9,391 bases of DNA from GCA-2715645 sp042095375 (lineage in GTDB: Bacteria; Bacteroidota; Bacteroidia; Cytophagales; MED-G16). A program made the position numbers and the translations under genes. Shown in pieces: positions 1 through 6,395 of the stretch. Position 1 is the stretch's first letter. Every line of letters starts with the position of its first letter. The stretch covers positions 1-9,391 of the forward strand of contig JBELBJ010000043.1 of NCBI GenBank assembly GCA_042095375.1, written 5' to 3'. The notes under the pieces are model-generated. The model searched no databases. It was not told the DNA's origin and was given only the letters and a program-made list of their open reading frames with translations.

Positions 1-276
1 AGCATTACCATAAAGTGTCATTTTTTGATTCTTGAGATCAAAAAAAATAGAATCTTTTGATTTATAATTTACAGTTGTTTCAATATCGCTTTTTTGTTTT
101 ATAGAATCAATTTTATTGGTTAATGAATCAATAATGATAACTGATGTATCATTTTTGATTAAATCAATACTATTTTGACAAAAAAGTTCAAAAAATGGGA
201 TAAAAATTAATAATATAATTAATATTTGATTCAAAATATATTTATAATTTCCAGTTTTTATAAAAAATTGAGACAT
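1..276 (-). CDS. lptD: LptD/OstA-like LPS-assembly outer-membrane protein, N-terminal fragment
   Basis: This is an open minus-strand frame of 92 codons from an ATG at 276-274. It has no stop and leaves the window at the left edge, so only the N-terminus is present. Residues about 11-33 form a hydrophobic segment that looks like a signal peptide (YILNQILIILLIFIPFF), followed by a Ser/Asp/Lys-rich linker. Near residues 71-92 the stretch YKSKDSIFFDLKN then MTLYGNA resembles the start of the OstA-like domain in Bacteroidota LptD proteins, where the usual pattern is Y-x-A/S-x-D-S-I, then a strand, then LYGNA. In that family the protein forms the outer-membrane barrel that inserts LPS. The divergent amidase and mlaD next to it are the usual Bacteroidota neighbours. 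The call rests on a short region and the context; a separate LptA/OstA-like periplasmic protein is the main alternative. Confidence 0.7.
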   Translation of the reverse strand, partial: MSQFFIKTGNYKYILNQILIILLIFIPFFELFCQNSIDLIKNDTSVIIIDSLTNKIDSIKQKSDIETTVNYKSKDSIFFDLKNQKMTLYGNA

Positions 277-281
277 TTATA

Positions 282-289
282 CAAATTTA
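282..289 (-). promoter_or_regulatory. Candidate -7 element (TAAATTTG) for the lptD-like gene
   Basis: Read on the minus strand, this octamer matches the Bacteroidota -7 consensus TAnnTTTG exactly. It lies five bases before the ATG of the lptD-like gene, so a start site at the usual distance would give an almost leaderless transcript. No clear TTG (-33) element is visible at the expected distance upstream. In DNA this AT-rich, one octamer match is weak evidence. Confidence 0.22.
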
Positions 290-319
290 TCTTCATTTAT
301 TTTATTTGATGAGTTAGAA

Positions 320-1102
320 ATGAAAAAAAATATTATTTTAGTTAATGTAATTTTACTTATTTTTTTAACGTTTAATTATCTAAATGGTTCTTCTAAATAT
401 AGGTTTGATGTTATAGTGATTGATGCCGGCCATGGAGGAAAGGATCCAGGTGCGGTTGGAAAAATATCATATGAAAAAAATATTGCATTAAAGATTTCAT
501 TACATTTAGGTAGAATAATTAATGAAAATCTCCCTGATGTCAAAGTTATTTACACTAGAAAAGATGATTCATATCCTACTTTAAATAAAAGAGCTCAAAT
601 TGCTAATTCTAAAAATGCTGATTTATTTATTTCTATTCATTGCGATTCTTTTACTAAACCCTCAGTCAGAGGTACTTCAACGTTTATCATGGGTTTAAGT
701 AAATCAAATGCAAATTTTAATGTTGCAAAAAGAGAAAATTCTGTAATTGAGCTTGAAGAAAATTATGAGGAAGTTTATAAAGACTATGATCCTAATTCTA
801 CAGAATCAATAATGTTGCTTAACTTAACACAAAAATCAAAAATTGAAAATAGCGCACTTTTAGCTGGTTTAGTTCAAGAACAATTTTCAAATCGTGTTGG
901 ATTGCATGATAGGGGAGTAAAGCAAGCTCCTTTTCTCGTTTTATGGATGACTACAATGCCAAGTGTTCTCATAGAAACTGGTTTTATTTCTAATAGAGAA
1001 GAAGAAAAAAAATTAAATAACAATACTCATCAAGTTTACATTGCTTCTGCTATTTTTAGAGCAATAAGAGATTATAAAAATTATGTTGAATCAATTAATT
1101 AA
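320..1102 (+). CDS. N-acetylmuramoyl-L-alanine amidase (Amidase_3 family, zinc-dependent)
   Basis: This 260-residue secreted enzyme should cut the amide bond between N-acetylmuramic acid and L-alanine in peptidoglycan, acting in the periplasm during cell separation or wall turnover. Residues 1-23 are a signal peptide (KK start, hydrophobic core). The catalytic domain covers about 30-252. The motif VIDAGHGGKDPGA gives zinc ligand His38, Glu52 follows in SYEKN, His107 lies in SIHCDS, and the catalytic Glu219 lies in LIETGFISN, so all key positions are intact. The insert at about 126-180, containing NVAKRENSVI and a DPNS element, is typical of Bacteroidota versions. There is no SPOR, LysM or AMIN domain. 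The gene is divergent from the lptD-like gene and is followed at once by mlaD, so the two are probably co-transcribed. The ATG is preceded by AGTTAGAA, without a Shine-Dalgarno sequence. Confidence 0.93.
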   Translation: MKKNIILVNVILLIFLTFNYLNGSSKYRFDVIVIDAGHGGKDPGAVGKISYEKNIALKISLHLGRIINENLPDVKVIYTRKDDSYPTLNKRAQIANSKNADLFISIHCDSFTKPSVRGTSTFIMGLSKSNANFNVAKRENSVIELEENYEEVYKDYDPNSTESIMLLNLTQKSKIENSALLAGLVQEQFSNRVGLHDRGVKQAPFLVLWMTTMPSVLIETGFISNREEEKKLNNNTHQVYIASAIFRAIRDYKNYVESIN

Positions 1103-1112
1103 ATTTGTAAAT

Positions 1113-2057
1113 ATGAGTAATGAATTTAAAGTAGGATTGTTAGGGGTTTTAGGATTGTTTACTTTATATCTTGGTTCAAACTTTTTAAAGGGGTATGATT
1201 TTTTTTCATCTACAAAAACATATTATGTTATTTATGAAAATGTTGATGGTCTTATTGTCTCAAACCCTGTGATTGTAAATGGATATTCTATAGGAAGGGT
1301 AAGTAATATTGACATACTTCAAGAATATAATAATCAAATATTAGTTACACTTGATATAAATAATGATTTAGTTATTGGAGATACATCATTGGCAACACTT
1401 AGTAGTAATGATGTTTTAGGAAGTAAAGCAATTATATTATCAATAGGTAATATTGAAAAACCTTTAAAAGAAGGTGATACAATTAGAGCGGAGGTAGATA
1501 GAGGGTTAACAGAGCTTATTGAAAGTGCTGGCCCCATAACTGATAATTTAAGTGTAACAATTAGTAGATTAAATGATTTGTTATTGAGTTTACAAGGAAG
1601 CGGTGATTTAATTTCTAAAACTTTAAATAATTTTAATAATGTTTTAAATTCAACTAATTCTTTAATTAATAATAATGAATCTAATATAAATTCAACAATA
1701 AATAACCTTGAGAATCTTACTGATAATTTAAATACAAAAATTCAAAAAATTGATCCTTTACTTTCTAGTATTCAAAATACTTTTGATGATTTAGATAAAA
1801 TTCAATTTGAAAAAACATTTAATCAAATTGATAAACTCTTGTCTTCAATGAACAATGTTTTTGATGATATTGAAAGTGGGGAAGGTACATTATCCAAACT
1901 CTTGAAAGAAGATTCTCTATATGATAATTTAAATAAAACTGCATATGACTTAGATAAACTATTGAATCATATAAATGAAAACCCTAAACATTTCTTTGCT
2001 CCACTTGGAAAAAGTGCTAAAAAAATTAAGAAAAATTTACAAAAGAAGAAAAATTAG
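1113..2057 (+). CDS. mlaD: MlaD/MCE family lipid-transport substrate-binding protein
   Basis: This 314-residue inner-membrane-anchored protein belongs to the MCE (MlaD/Ttg2C) family, whose members bind phospholipid or other hydrophobic cargo for an ABC transporter of the Mla type. The first six residues are followed by one membrane segment (about 6-22, LLGVLGLFTLYLGSNF) and the typical LKG turn. The MCE domain covers about 36-115 (YYVIYENVDGL, VNGYSIGRV, LGSKAIILSIG). A long Asn/Ser-rich helical stretch follows (about 140-260), then a conserved tail with SGEGTLSKLL and ENPKHFF. An in-frame ATG lies ten codons upstream at 1083 and would overlap the amidase by 20 bases. I prefer 1113 because MSNEFKVGLL matches the usual N-terminus of the family. 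No permease or ATPase partner is in the window. The stop codon overlaps that of the convergent phosphopantetheinyl transferase gene. Confidence 0.9.
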   Translation: MSNEFKVGLLGVLGLFTLYLGSNFLKGYDFFSSTKTYYVIYENVDGLIVSNPVIVNGYSIGRVSNIDILQEYNNQILVTLDINNDLVIGDTSLATLSSNDVLGSKAIILSIGNIEKPLKEGDTIRAEVDRGLTELIESAGPITDNLSVTISRLNDLLLSLQGSGDLISKTLNNFNNVLNSTNSLINNNESNINSTINNLENLTDNLNTKIQKIDPLLSSIQNTFDDLDKIQFEKTFNQIDKLLSSMNNVFDDIESGEGTLSKLLKEDSLYDNLNKTAYDLDKLLNHINENPKHFFAPLGKSAKKIKKNLQKKKN

Positions 2058-2656
2058 TTTGTATATGCTATAATAAAATTTTCAATCTCCTTGATTGATA
2101 GTTTAAATTTTTCTCCCTTAATTTTTCCAATTATATTTTTCTTTTTTTCTTTTAAGTTTATATCATCTCTAAAACTAATATTTTGTTTATTTGATGTTTT
2201 ATATAAAGCTTCTTTGCAGCACCAAAAAATTGTATTTTTCTTTCTTGAAATTCCAACTAATTTTCTTTCATCTTCATCTAAAAATTTTGGGTTAATCTTC
2301 AATACTTTCTCTCTGATTTTTTCAATATCAATTCCACATAAATTTTTTGTATTTATTAAAGCAACTGCAAAAGGATATGAATGAGAAATTGAGATTTTTG
2401 CATTATTTTTTATTAAAAATGGTTTTCCAGCTTTATTTTTTTTTATACCATAATAATTTAATTTTAAATTTTCACATATTTTTTTAACAACCATTCTAGC
2501 AGCAACTTTTTCTTTAAATTTTTTTTCAATAATTCTATTATCAATATTTAAATTTTCATTTTTGTTTAAATGATTTATCTCATTTAAAGATTCATTTATT
2601 TTCCAAATTCCAAAAGCTTTATTAGTTGTAATTTTTGATATATTTATTAATGGCAT
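2054..2656 (-). CDS. 4'-phosphopantetheinyl transferase (Sfp-like superfamily)
   Basis: This 200-residue cytosolic enzyme should transfer the 4'-phosphopantetheine arm of CoA onto a conserved serine of an acyl- or peptidyl-carrier protein. The family signatures are in order: SISHSYPFAVALI at about 88-101 (Ser91-His92), the metal-binding CGIDIEKI with Asp110 and Glu112, and FWCCKEALYK at about 144-153 with Trp145, Lys148, Glu149 and Lys153. The length and the lysine-rich central region suit the compact Bacteroidota type. No carrier protein, polyketide or fatty-acid gene is nearby, so the substrate cannot be read from context; the main fatty-acid ACP is a plausible target. It stands alone on the minus strand between plus-strand genes, starts at the ATG at 2656-2654 in an AT-rich divergent spacer shared with divIVA, and ends with a 4-base stop overlap with mlaD. 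Confidence 0.9.
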   Translation of the reverse strand: MPLINISKITTNKAFGIWKINESLNEINHLNKNENLNIDNRIIEKKFKEKVAARMVVKKICENLKLNYYGIKKNKAGKPFLIKNNAKISISHSYPFAVALINTKNLCGIDIEKIREKVLKINPKFLDEDERKLVGISRKKNTIFWCCKEALYKTSNKQNISFRDDINLKEKKKNIIGKIKGEKFKLSIKEIENFIIAYTN

Positions 2657-2726
2657 TATAATTATTTAATAATTTTAATATTTCTTATAAAAATTTGTTT
2701 AATTTAAAAAAAATCAAAATAATTAT
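2657..2726. promoter_or_regulatory. Divergent intergenic spacer, likely holding both promoters
   Basis: These 70 bases separate the start codons of the phosphopantetheinyl transferase (minus) and the divIVA-like gene (plus), so promoters for both should lie here or just inside the genes. The spacer is almost pure A and T. Near matches to TAnnTTTG exist on both strands (for example TAAAAATTTG near 2690-2699), but none has the right spacing. I therefore place no specific promoter box. Confidence 0.35.
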
Positions 2727-3611
2727 ATGAAAAATATCTCACCATTTGAAATAAAATCTAAACAATTCAAAAAAAGTTTAATGGGTTTAGATGCTAATGA
2801 TGTACGATCATACTTGAATCTTTTATCTGTTGAATGGCAAAACTTAACCACTAAATTAAATGGATTAGAGGAAGAATTAATGAATTCAAAAAATGAAATC
2901 CAAGAGTTAAGAAAATCTGAAAAAACAGTTATCAAAACTCTTAAAAGAGCAGAAGAGACTGGAGATGAAATAATATCTAATGCTCATAAAAAATCTGAAA
3001 ATATACTTTCTAAAGGAAATGAAGAACTTAATTCTTTGAAGGATAAATTTAATAAATTAAAGCATCTTAAAAATAATTTAATTTCTGATTTTAAAAAAGT
3101 AATAGGTGACGTAGAGAGTCAGATAGATGATCTTTCTAATGATTCTAATTTTAATATGGATGAAACAACTTTTGATAATGTTTCCAATGATTCTCAAATT
3201 GAAACATTAGAAATGAATCTAGAACTAGATAATAAAGAGGTAATTAATGAAGAAGAGGAAGAACAAGAAGAAGAGTTAATTAATAAAGAAGAGGAAGAGG
3301 TAGTTGATGAGGAATTGGAAGATGAACAAGAAGAGGAAGAACATGATGATGATGTAATTAATGAAGAAGATAAAGAGAGTATAGAAGAAGAGGTAGTTGA
3401 TGAGGAATTGGAAGATGAACAAGAAGAGGAAGAAAATGATGATGAGGTAATTAATAAAGAAAATGAAGAGAGTAAAGAAGAGGTAGTTGATGAGGAATTG
3501 GAAGATGAACAAGATGATAAAGAACTAGTTAATGAAGGAAATGAGAATAATGGAAGTCGAAATGATATAGGAAGTCAAAAATCCTTTTTTGATACTATAG
3601 ATGAAAAGTAA
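2727..3611 (+). CDS. divIVA: DivIVA-domain protein with expanded acidic tail
   Basis: This 294-residue cytosolic protein has an N-terminal DivIVA domain at about 1-45 (ISPFEIKSKQF, then LDANDVRSYLNLL and EW). It matches the membrane-targeting and coiled-coil start of DivIVA-like proteins, which mark cell poles or division sites. A predicted coiled coil follows at about 38-135, rich in Lys/Glu with heptad-like leucines. Residues about 160-275 are extremely acidic and contain three near-identical blocks beginning EEVVDEELEDEQ at about 192, 222 and 251. The last residues, KSFFDTIDEK, look like a short conserved C-terminal motif left after the disordered region. The role in Bacteroidota is poorly known, so a polarity or division role is a family-level inference. 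It overlaps folB by 11 bases and probably heads a folB-DUF1232 operon. The acidic tail will vary between relatives. Confidence 0.82.
   Translation: MKNISPFEIKSKQFKKSLMGLDANDVRSYLNLLSVEWQNLTTKLNGLEEELMNSKNEIQELRKSEKTVIKTLKRAEETGDEIISNAHKKSENILSKGNEELNSLKDKFNKLKHLKNNLISDFKKVIGDVESQIDDLSNDSNFNMDETTFDNVSNDSQIETLEMNLELDNKEVINEEEEEQEEELINKEEEEVVDEELEDEQEEEEHDDDVINEEDKESIEEEVVDEELEDEQEEEENDDEVINKENEESKEEVVDEELEDEQDDKELVNEGNENNGSRNDIGSQKSFFDTIDEK
3294..3514 (+). repeat. In-frame acidic tandem repeats inside the divIVA-like gene
   Basis: A 38-base core starting GAAGAGGTAGTTGATG is identical in three copies at 3294-3331, 3387-3424 and 3477-3514. Copies one and two stay identical for a further 10 bases. 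The spacing is 93 then 90 bases, both multiples of three, so each unit adds 31 or 30 residues without breaking the frame. The coded core is VVDEELEDEQ followed by Glu/Asp runs and a VIN element. Sequence between the cores has diverged slightly, for example HDDDVINEED against NDDEVINKEN. The pattern suggests recent slippage or unequal recombination, and copy number could differ among strains. Confidence 0.93.
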
Positions 3612-3963
3612 GTTTATTAAAATTAGTCTTAATGGTTTAGAGTTTTATTCTAAAATAGGTTATCACAAACAAGAACAGATTGATGGTAATTTTTTTTTAG
3701 TAAACCTTGATTTAAAAATCAAATATAATAAAATAAATGATGATTTAAATATGACAGTTGACTATGAAAAGGTTTACAATTTGATAAAAAATGTAATGAA
3801 TAAAAAAATGAAACTAATTGAAACTGCTGCAGAATTTATCAATAAAGAGATACTTTCTAACTTCGATTTAGTATATTCTTCGAAAGTTAAGATATACAAA
3901 ATAAATCCTAAAATAGATGGAAAAATTAAAAGTTCAAGTGTAAGTCTTATAAATAAAAGATAA
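3601..3963 (+). CDS. folB: Dihydroneopterin aldolase
   Basis: This 120-residue cytosolic enzyme of tetrahydrofolate synthesis should convert 7,8-dihydroneopterin to 6-hydroxymethyl-7,8-dihydropterin and glycolaldehyde. The whole protein is one FolB domain of usual length. The pattern L-x-G-L-E-F with IGYHKQEQ supplies the pterin-region Glu25, TVDYEKVYNLI has Tyr55, LIETAAEFI has the conserved Glu74, and IYKINPKI carries Lys100, matching the catalytic lysine of characterised enzymes. The ATG at 3601 lies inside the end of the divIVA-like gene (11-base overlap), which suggests translational coupling. The DUF1232 gene follows after one base. No other folate gene is in the window. Confidence 0.88.
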   Translation: MKSKFIKISLNGLEFYSKIGYHKQEQIDGNFFLVNLDLKIKYNKINDDLNMTVDYEKVYNLIKNVMNKKMKLIETAAEFINKEILSNFDLVYSSKVKIYKINPKIDGKIKSSSVSLINKR

Positions 3964-3964
3964 A

Positions 3965-4360
3965 ATGAAAAATTCAGAATTTTTAAAGAACTATTTAATT
4001 AAAGCAAAAGATATCTTAAAAGACAAAAAAAAGCTTGAGGCTCTCTTAGAAAAAGTCCTAATTAAATTAAATGATTTATCAAAAGATAAAAAATCAATTC
4101 AAGAGTTTAGTGAACATATTTCTCTTTTTGTAAGAATTATTGAGTCTTATTCTAGTGGTAAGTATACATATGTTCCATGGAAGTCTATAGCTCTTATTGT
4201 TGCTGGTATTTTATATTTTATATATCCTGTTGATCTTATTCCTGATTTCATTCCAATTTCTGGTATTATTGATGATGTAGCTCTTATTGCTTGGATATAT
4301 AAATCGGTTGATGATGATATTCAAAAATTTTTAGAATGGGAGAAAAGTTTGAAGTCGTAG
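3965..4360 (+). CDS. DUF1232 (YkvA-like) small membrane protein
   Basis: This 131-residue protein has the DUF1232 signature YPVDLIPDFIPISGIIDD at about 87-104, which also gives the family its recognisable D-L-I-P-D core. About 65 charged, helical residues come first. Two hydrophobic stretches (about 74-90 and 100-113) flank or include the motif, so a membrane-embedded hairpin is likely. A charged tail ending EWEKSLKS follows. The family is widespread but its biochemical role is not established, and I assign none. The gene begins one base after the folB stop and probably closes the divIVA-folB operon. It is followed by a 56-base spacer before prpB. Confidence 0.85.
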   Translation: MKNSEFLKNYLIKAKDILKDKKKLEALLEKVLIKLNDLSKDKKSIQEFSEHISLFVRIIESYSSGKYTYVPWKSIALIVAGILYFIYPVDLIPDFIPISGIIDDVALIAWIYKSVDDDIQKFLEWEKSLKS

Positions 4361-4382
4361 GGGATCTTTTCAAAAAAAATTT

Positions 4383-4390
4383 TATGTTTG
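4383..4390 (+). promoter_or_regulatory. Candidate -7 element (TATGTTTG) upstream of prpB
   Basis: TATGTTTG fits the Bacteroidota -7 consensus TAnnTTTG and lies 26 bases before the prpB ATG, a sensible place for the promoter of the prpBCD-dtd unit. The expected TTG at about 19-20 bases further upstream is not present, so the match is only partial. No inverted repeat suggesting an operator is visible in the 56-base spacer. Confidence 0.35.
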
Positions 4391-4416
4391 GAAAATCAAC
4401 TATTAACCTATTTTAA

Positions 4417-5292
4417 ATGAAAGGTCAGTTATTTAGGGATCTCGTTTCAGATAAAGATGAACCTTTATCTATCTTTGGTACAGTAAATGCTTATTCCTCA
4501 GTATTAGCTAAAAATAATGGAGTGAAATCCATTTATCTTTCAGGTAGTGGAGTTGCTGCTTCTTCTTTCGGGTTACCAGACCTTGGTTTTACTAAATTAG
4601 GTGATGTTATTGAAGATGCTAGAAGAATTACTTCATCTTGTGATTTGCCATTACTTGTTGATATTGATACTGGGTTTGGTTCAACAAAATCTATACAAAA
4701 TGCAATTAAATCATTAGAAAAAGAAAATGTTGCTGCTATACATATAGAAGATCAAGTTGATTTAAAAAGATGTGGGCACAGGCCAAACAAAAAGTTAGTT
4801 TCGATTGACAAAATGAAAGATAGAATTAAAGCAGCTTTAGATGCTAGAAGTGATCATTCTTTTGTAGTAATGGCTAGATCAGATGCTTTATCAGTTGAAA
4901 ATGAAGATAAATTGATTGAGAGGATTCAATCATATATTGAAATTGGTGCTGATATGATATTTCCAGAAGCTATAACTTCACTGGTTCAATATAAAAAAAT
5001 TGCAGATGCATCATCAGTTCCAATCTTAGCAAACATTACAGAATTTGGTAAAACACCTCTCTTTTCAAAAATGGATTTACATAAAAATGGTGTTTCAATG
5101 ATATTATATCCATTATCAGCTTTTAGAGCAATGAGTAAAGCTGCTGAAAAGATTTATAAAGAATTATTAAATGCAGAATCTCAAAAAAATATTTTAAATG
5201 ATATGCAGACTAGAGATGAGTTATATAATCATTTATCATATTATAAATATGAAAAAGAAATGGATAATTTATTAAATAATAAAAATGAGTAA
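4417..5292 (+). CDS. prpB: 2-methylisocitrate lyase
   Basis: This 291-residue cytosolic enzyme should cleave (2R,3S)-2-methylisocitrate into pyruvate and succinate, the last step of the 2-methylcitrate cycle. It belongs to the isocitrate lyase/PEP mutase barrel family and aligns along its whole length with my memory of E. coli PrpB. The signature KRCGH is at 117-121 with catalytic Cys119. The metal-binding acidic pair is Asp82 and Asp84 in LLVDIDTGFGS. Other matches are LPDLG, IHIEDQV, FPEAIT, PILANITEFG and YPLSAFRAM. The substrate loop reads SGSG at 42-45, where E. coli has SGGG. The near-complete PrpB-specific sequence, together with prpC and prpD beside it, rules out isocitrate lyase or oxaloacetate decarboxylase. 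The gene overlaps prpC by 8 bases. Confidence 0.96.
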   Translation: MKGQLFRDLVSDKDEPLSIFGTVNAYSSVLAKNNGVKSIYLSGSGVAASSFGLPDLGFTKLGDVIEDARRITSSCDLPLLVDIDTGFGSTKSIQNAIKSLEKENVAAIHIEDQVDLKRCGHRPNKKLVSIDKMKDRIKAALDARSDHSFVVMARSDALSVENEDKLIERIQSYIEIGADMIFPEAITSLVQYKKIADASSVPILANITEFGKTPLFSKMDLHKNGVSMILYPLSAFRAMSKAAEKIYKELLNAESQKNILNDMQTRDELYNHLSYYKYEKEMDNLLNNKNE

Positions 5293-6394
5293 AGGACTAA
5301 GAGGAATTGAAGCTGGAGAAACTTCAATTTGTACTGTTGGTGAAACCGAAAATGATTTATTATATAGAGGGTATAATGTAATTGATTTAAGCCAAAATTG
5401 TGTTTTTGAAGAAGTTTGCTTTTTGCTTTTGAATGGTAAGCTTCCTAATAGTTCAGAATTAAAAGGTTTTACAAAAAATATTTTTTCAAAGAGAACTATT
5501 CCTGAATCTTTAATATCTGTCCTTCAAAAAATACCTAAGGAAACCAATCCTATGGATGTTTTACGTACTACTTGTTCTTTTTTAGGAAATATAGAGCCAG
5601 AAAAATCATTTGATAATCAAATAAATTGTGCAGAAAGACTACTCGGTATTTTTCCATCAGCTCTTAATTATTGGTATCATTTTTCTCATTCAGGAAAAAA
5701 AATTTCAATAGAAAATGATTCTGAATCTATTGCGGGACATTTTCTTTCTACTTTATATGGGAAAAACCCTTCTGAAACTGAAGAAAAAGTAATGAATGTA
5801 TCTCTTATTTTATACGCTGAACATGAGTTTAATGCTTCAACTTTTTCAGCAAGAGTATGTGCAGCAACATTATCAGATTTCTATTCATGCATTACTGGTG
5901 CAATTGGTACACTTAGAGGGCCTTTGCATGGTGGCGCAAATGAAAAAGCAATGGATCTTATTTCACAATTTGATGATGTGGAGCAAGCTGCTAATTCAAT
6001 TTATCAGATGCTTGATAATAAGGAACTTATAATGGGTTTTGGTCATGCAGTATACAAGAAGCTAGATCCTAGAAATGATATTATCAAGAGTTGGTCAAAA
6101 AAACTATCAGTTGGTAAGAGCAATCAAAAACTTTATGATATATCTTGTAGAATTGAAAGTATAATGAAAGAAGAGAAGGGTCTTTTTGCTAATGCTGACT
6201 TTTTTCATGCTTCTGCTTATAATTTCATGAAAATTCCAACAAAACTTTTTACTCCAATTTTTGTATGTTCAAGAGTATCAGGGTGGGCAGCTCATATAAT
6301 AGAACAAAGATCAGATAATAAATTAATAAGACCTGGAGCAAAATATATTGGTAGCGATCCTCTCGATTTTGTCCCAATAAATGAAAGAGATTGA
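5285..6394 (+). CDS. prpC: 2-methylcitrate synthase
   Basis: This 369-residue cytosolic enzyme of the citrate synthase family should condense propionyl-CoA with oxaloacetate to form 2-methylcitrate. The N-terminus reads GLRGIEAGETSICTVGE and is followed by YRGYNVIDL, as in PrpC-type short citrate synthases. The catalytic triad is present: His215 in GPLHGGANE, His254 in GFGHAVY and Asp305 in ADFFHA. Arginines for the carboxylate groups lie in DPR (Arg263) and in EQRSDNKLIRP (Arg342, Arg349). AEHEFNASTF at about 178-187 is also well kept. It is slightly shorter than E. coli PrpC (389 residues as I recall), with small loop deletions. Its place between prpB and prpD favours the methylcitrate role over a plain citrate synthase, although such enzymes often accept acetyl-CoA weakly. 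Confidence 0.95.
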   Translation: MSKGLRGIEAGETSICTVGETENDLLYRGYNVIDLSQNCVFEEVCFLLLNGKLPNSSELKGFTKNIFSKRTIPESLISVLQKIPKETNPMDVLRTTCSFLGNIEPEKSFDNQINCAERLLGIFPSALNYWYHFSHSGKKISIENDSESIAGHFLSTLYGKNPSETEEKVMNVSLILYAEHEFNASTFSARVCAATLSDFYSCITGAIGTLRGPLHGGANEKAMDLISQFDDVEQAANSIYQMLDNKELIMGFGHAVYKKLDPRNDIIKSWSKKLSVGKSNQKLYDISCRIESIMKEEKGLFANADFFHASAYNFMKIPTKLFTPIFVCSRVSGWAAHIIEQRSDNKLIRPGAKYIGSDPLDFVPINERD

Positions 6395-6395
6395 T

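Noticed and set aside
1334..1537. Minus-strand open frame inside mlaD
   Set aside because: It is antisense to the MCE domain, and no start signal or family resemblance supports it.
2091..2384. Plus-strand open frame opposite the phosphopantetheinyl transferase
   Set aside because: It is antisense to the conserved WCCKEA and GIDIE motifs, and its Phe/Ser-rich content is what the reverse of Lys/Glu-rich coding gives.
3276..3512. Minus-strand open frame rich in Phe, Ile and Leu with three repeats, looking like a repeated membrane protein
   Set aside because: It is the exact antisense of the acidic repeats in the divIVA-like gene. Glu/Asp codons read backwards give Phe/Ile/Leu codons, and the plus-strand frame has clear DivIVA homology.
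5796..6032. Second plus-strand open frame inside prpC
   Set aside because: It overlaps the conserved catalytic region of prpC in another frame and resembles no known protein.
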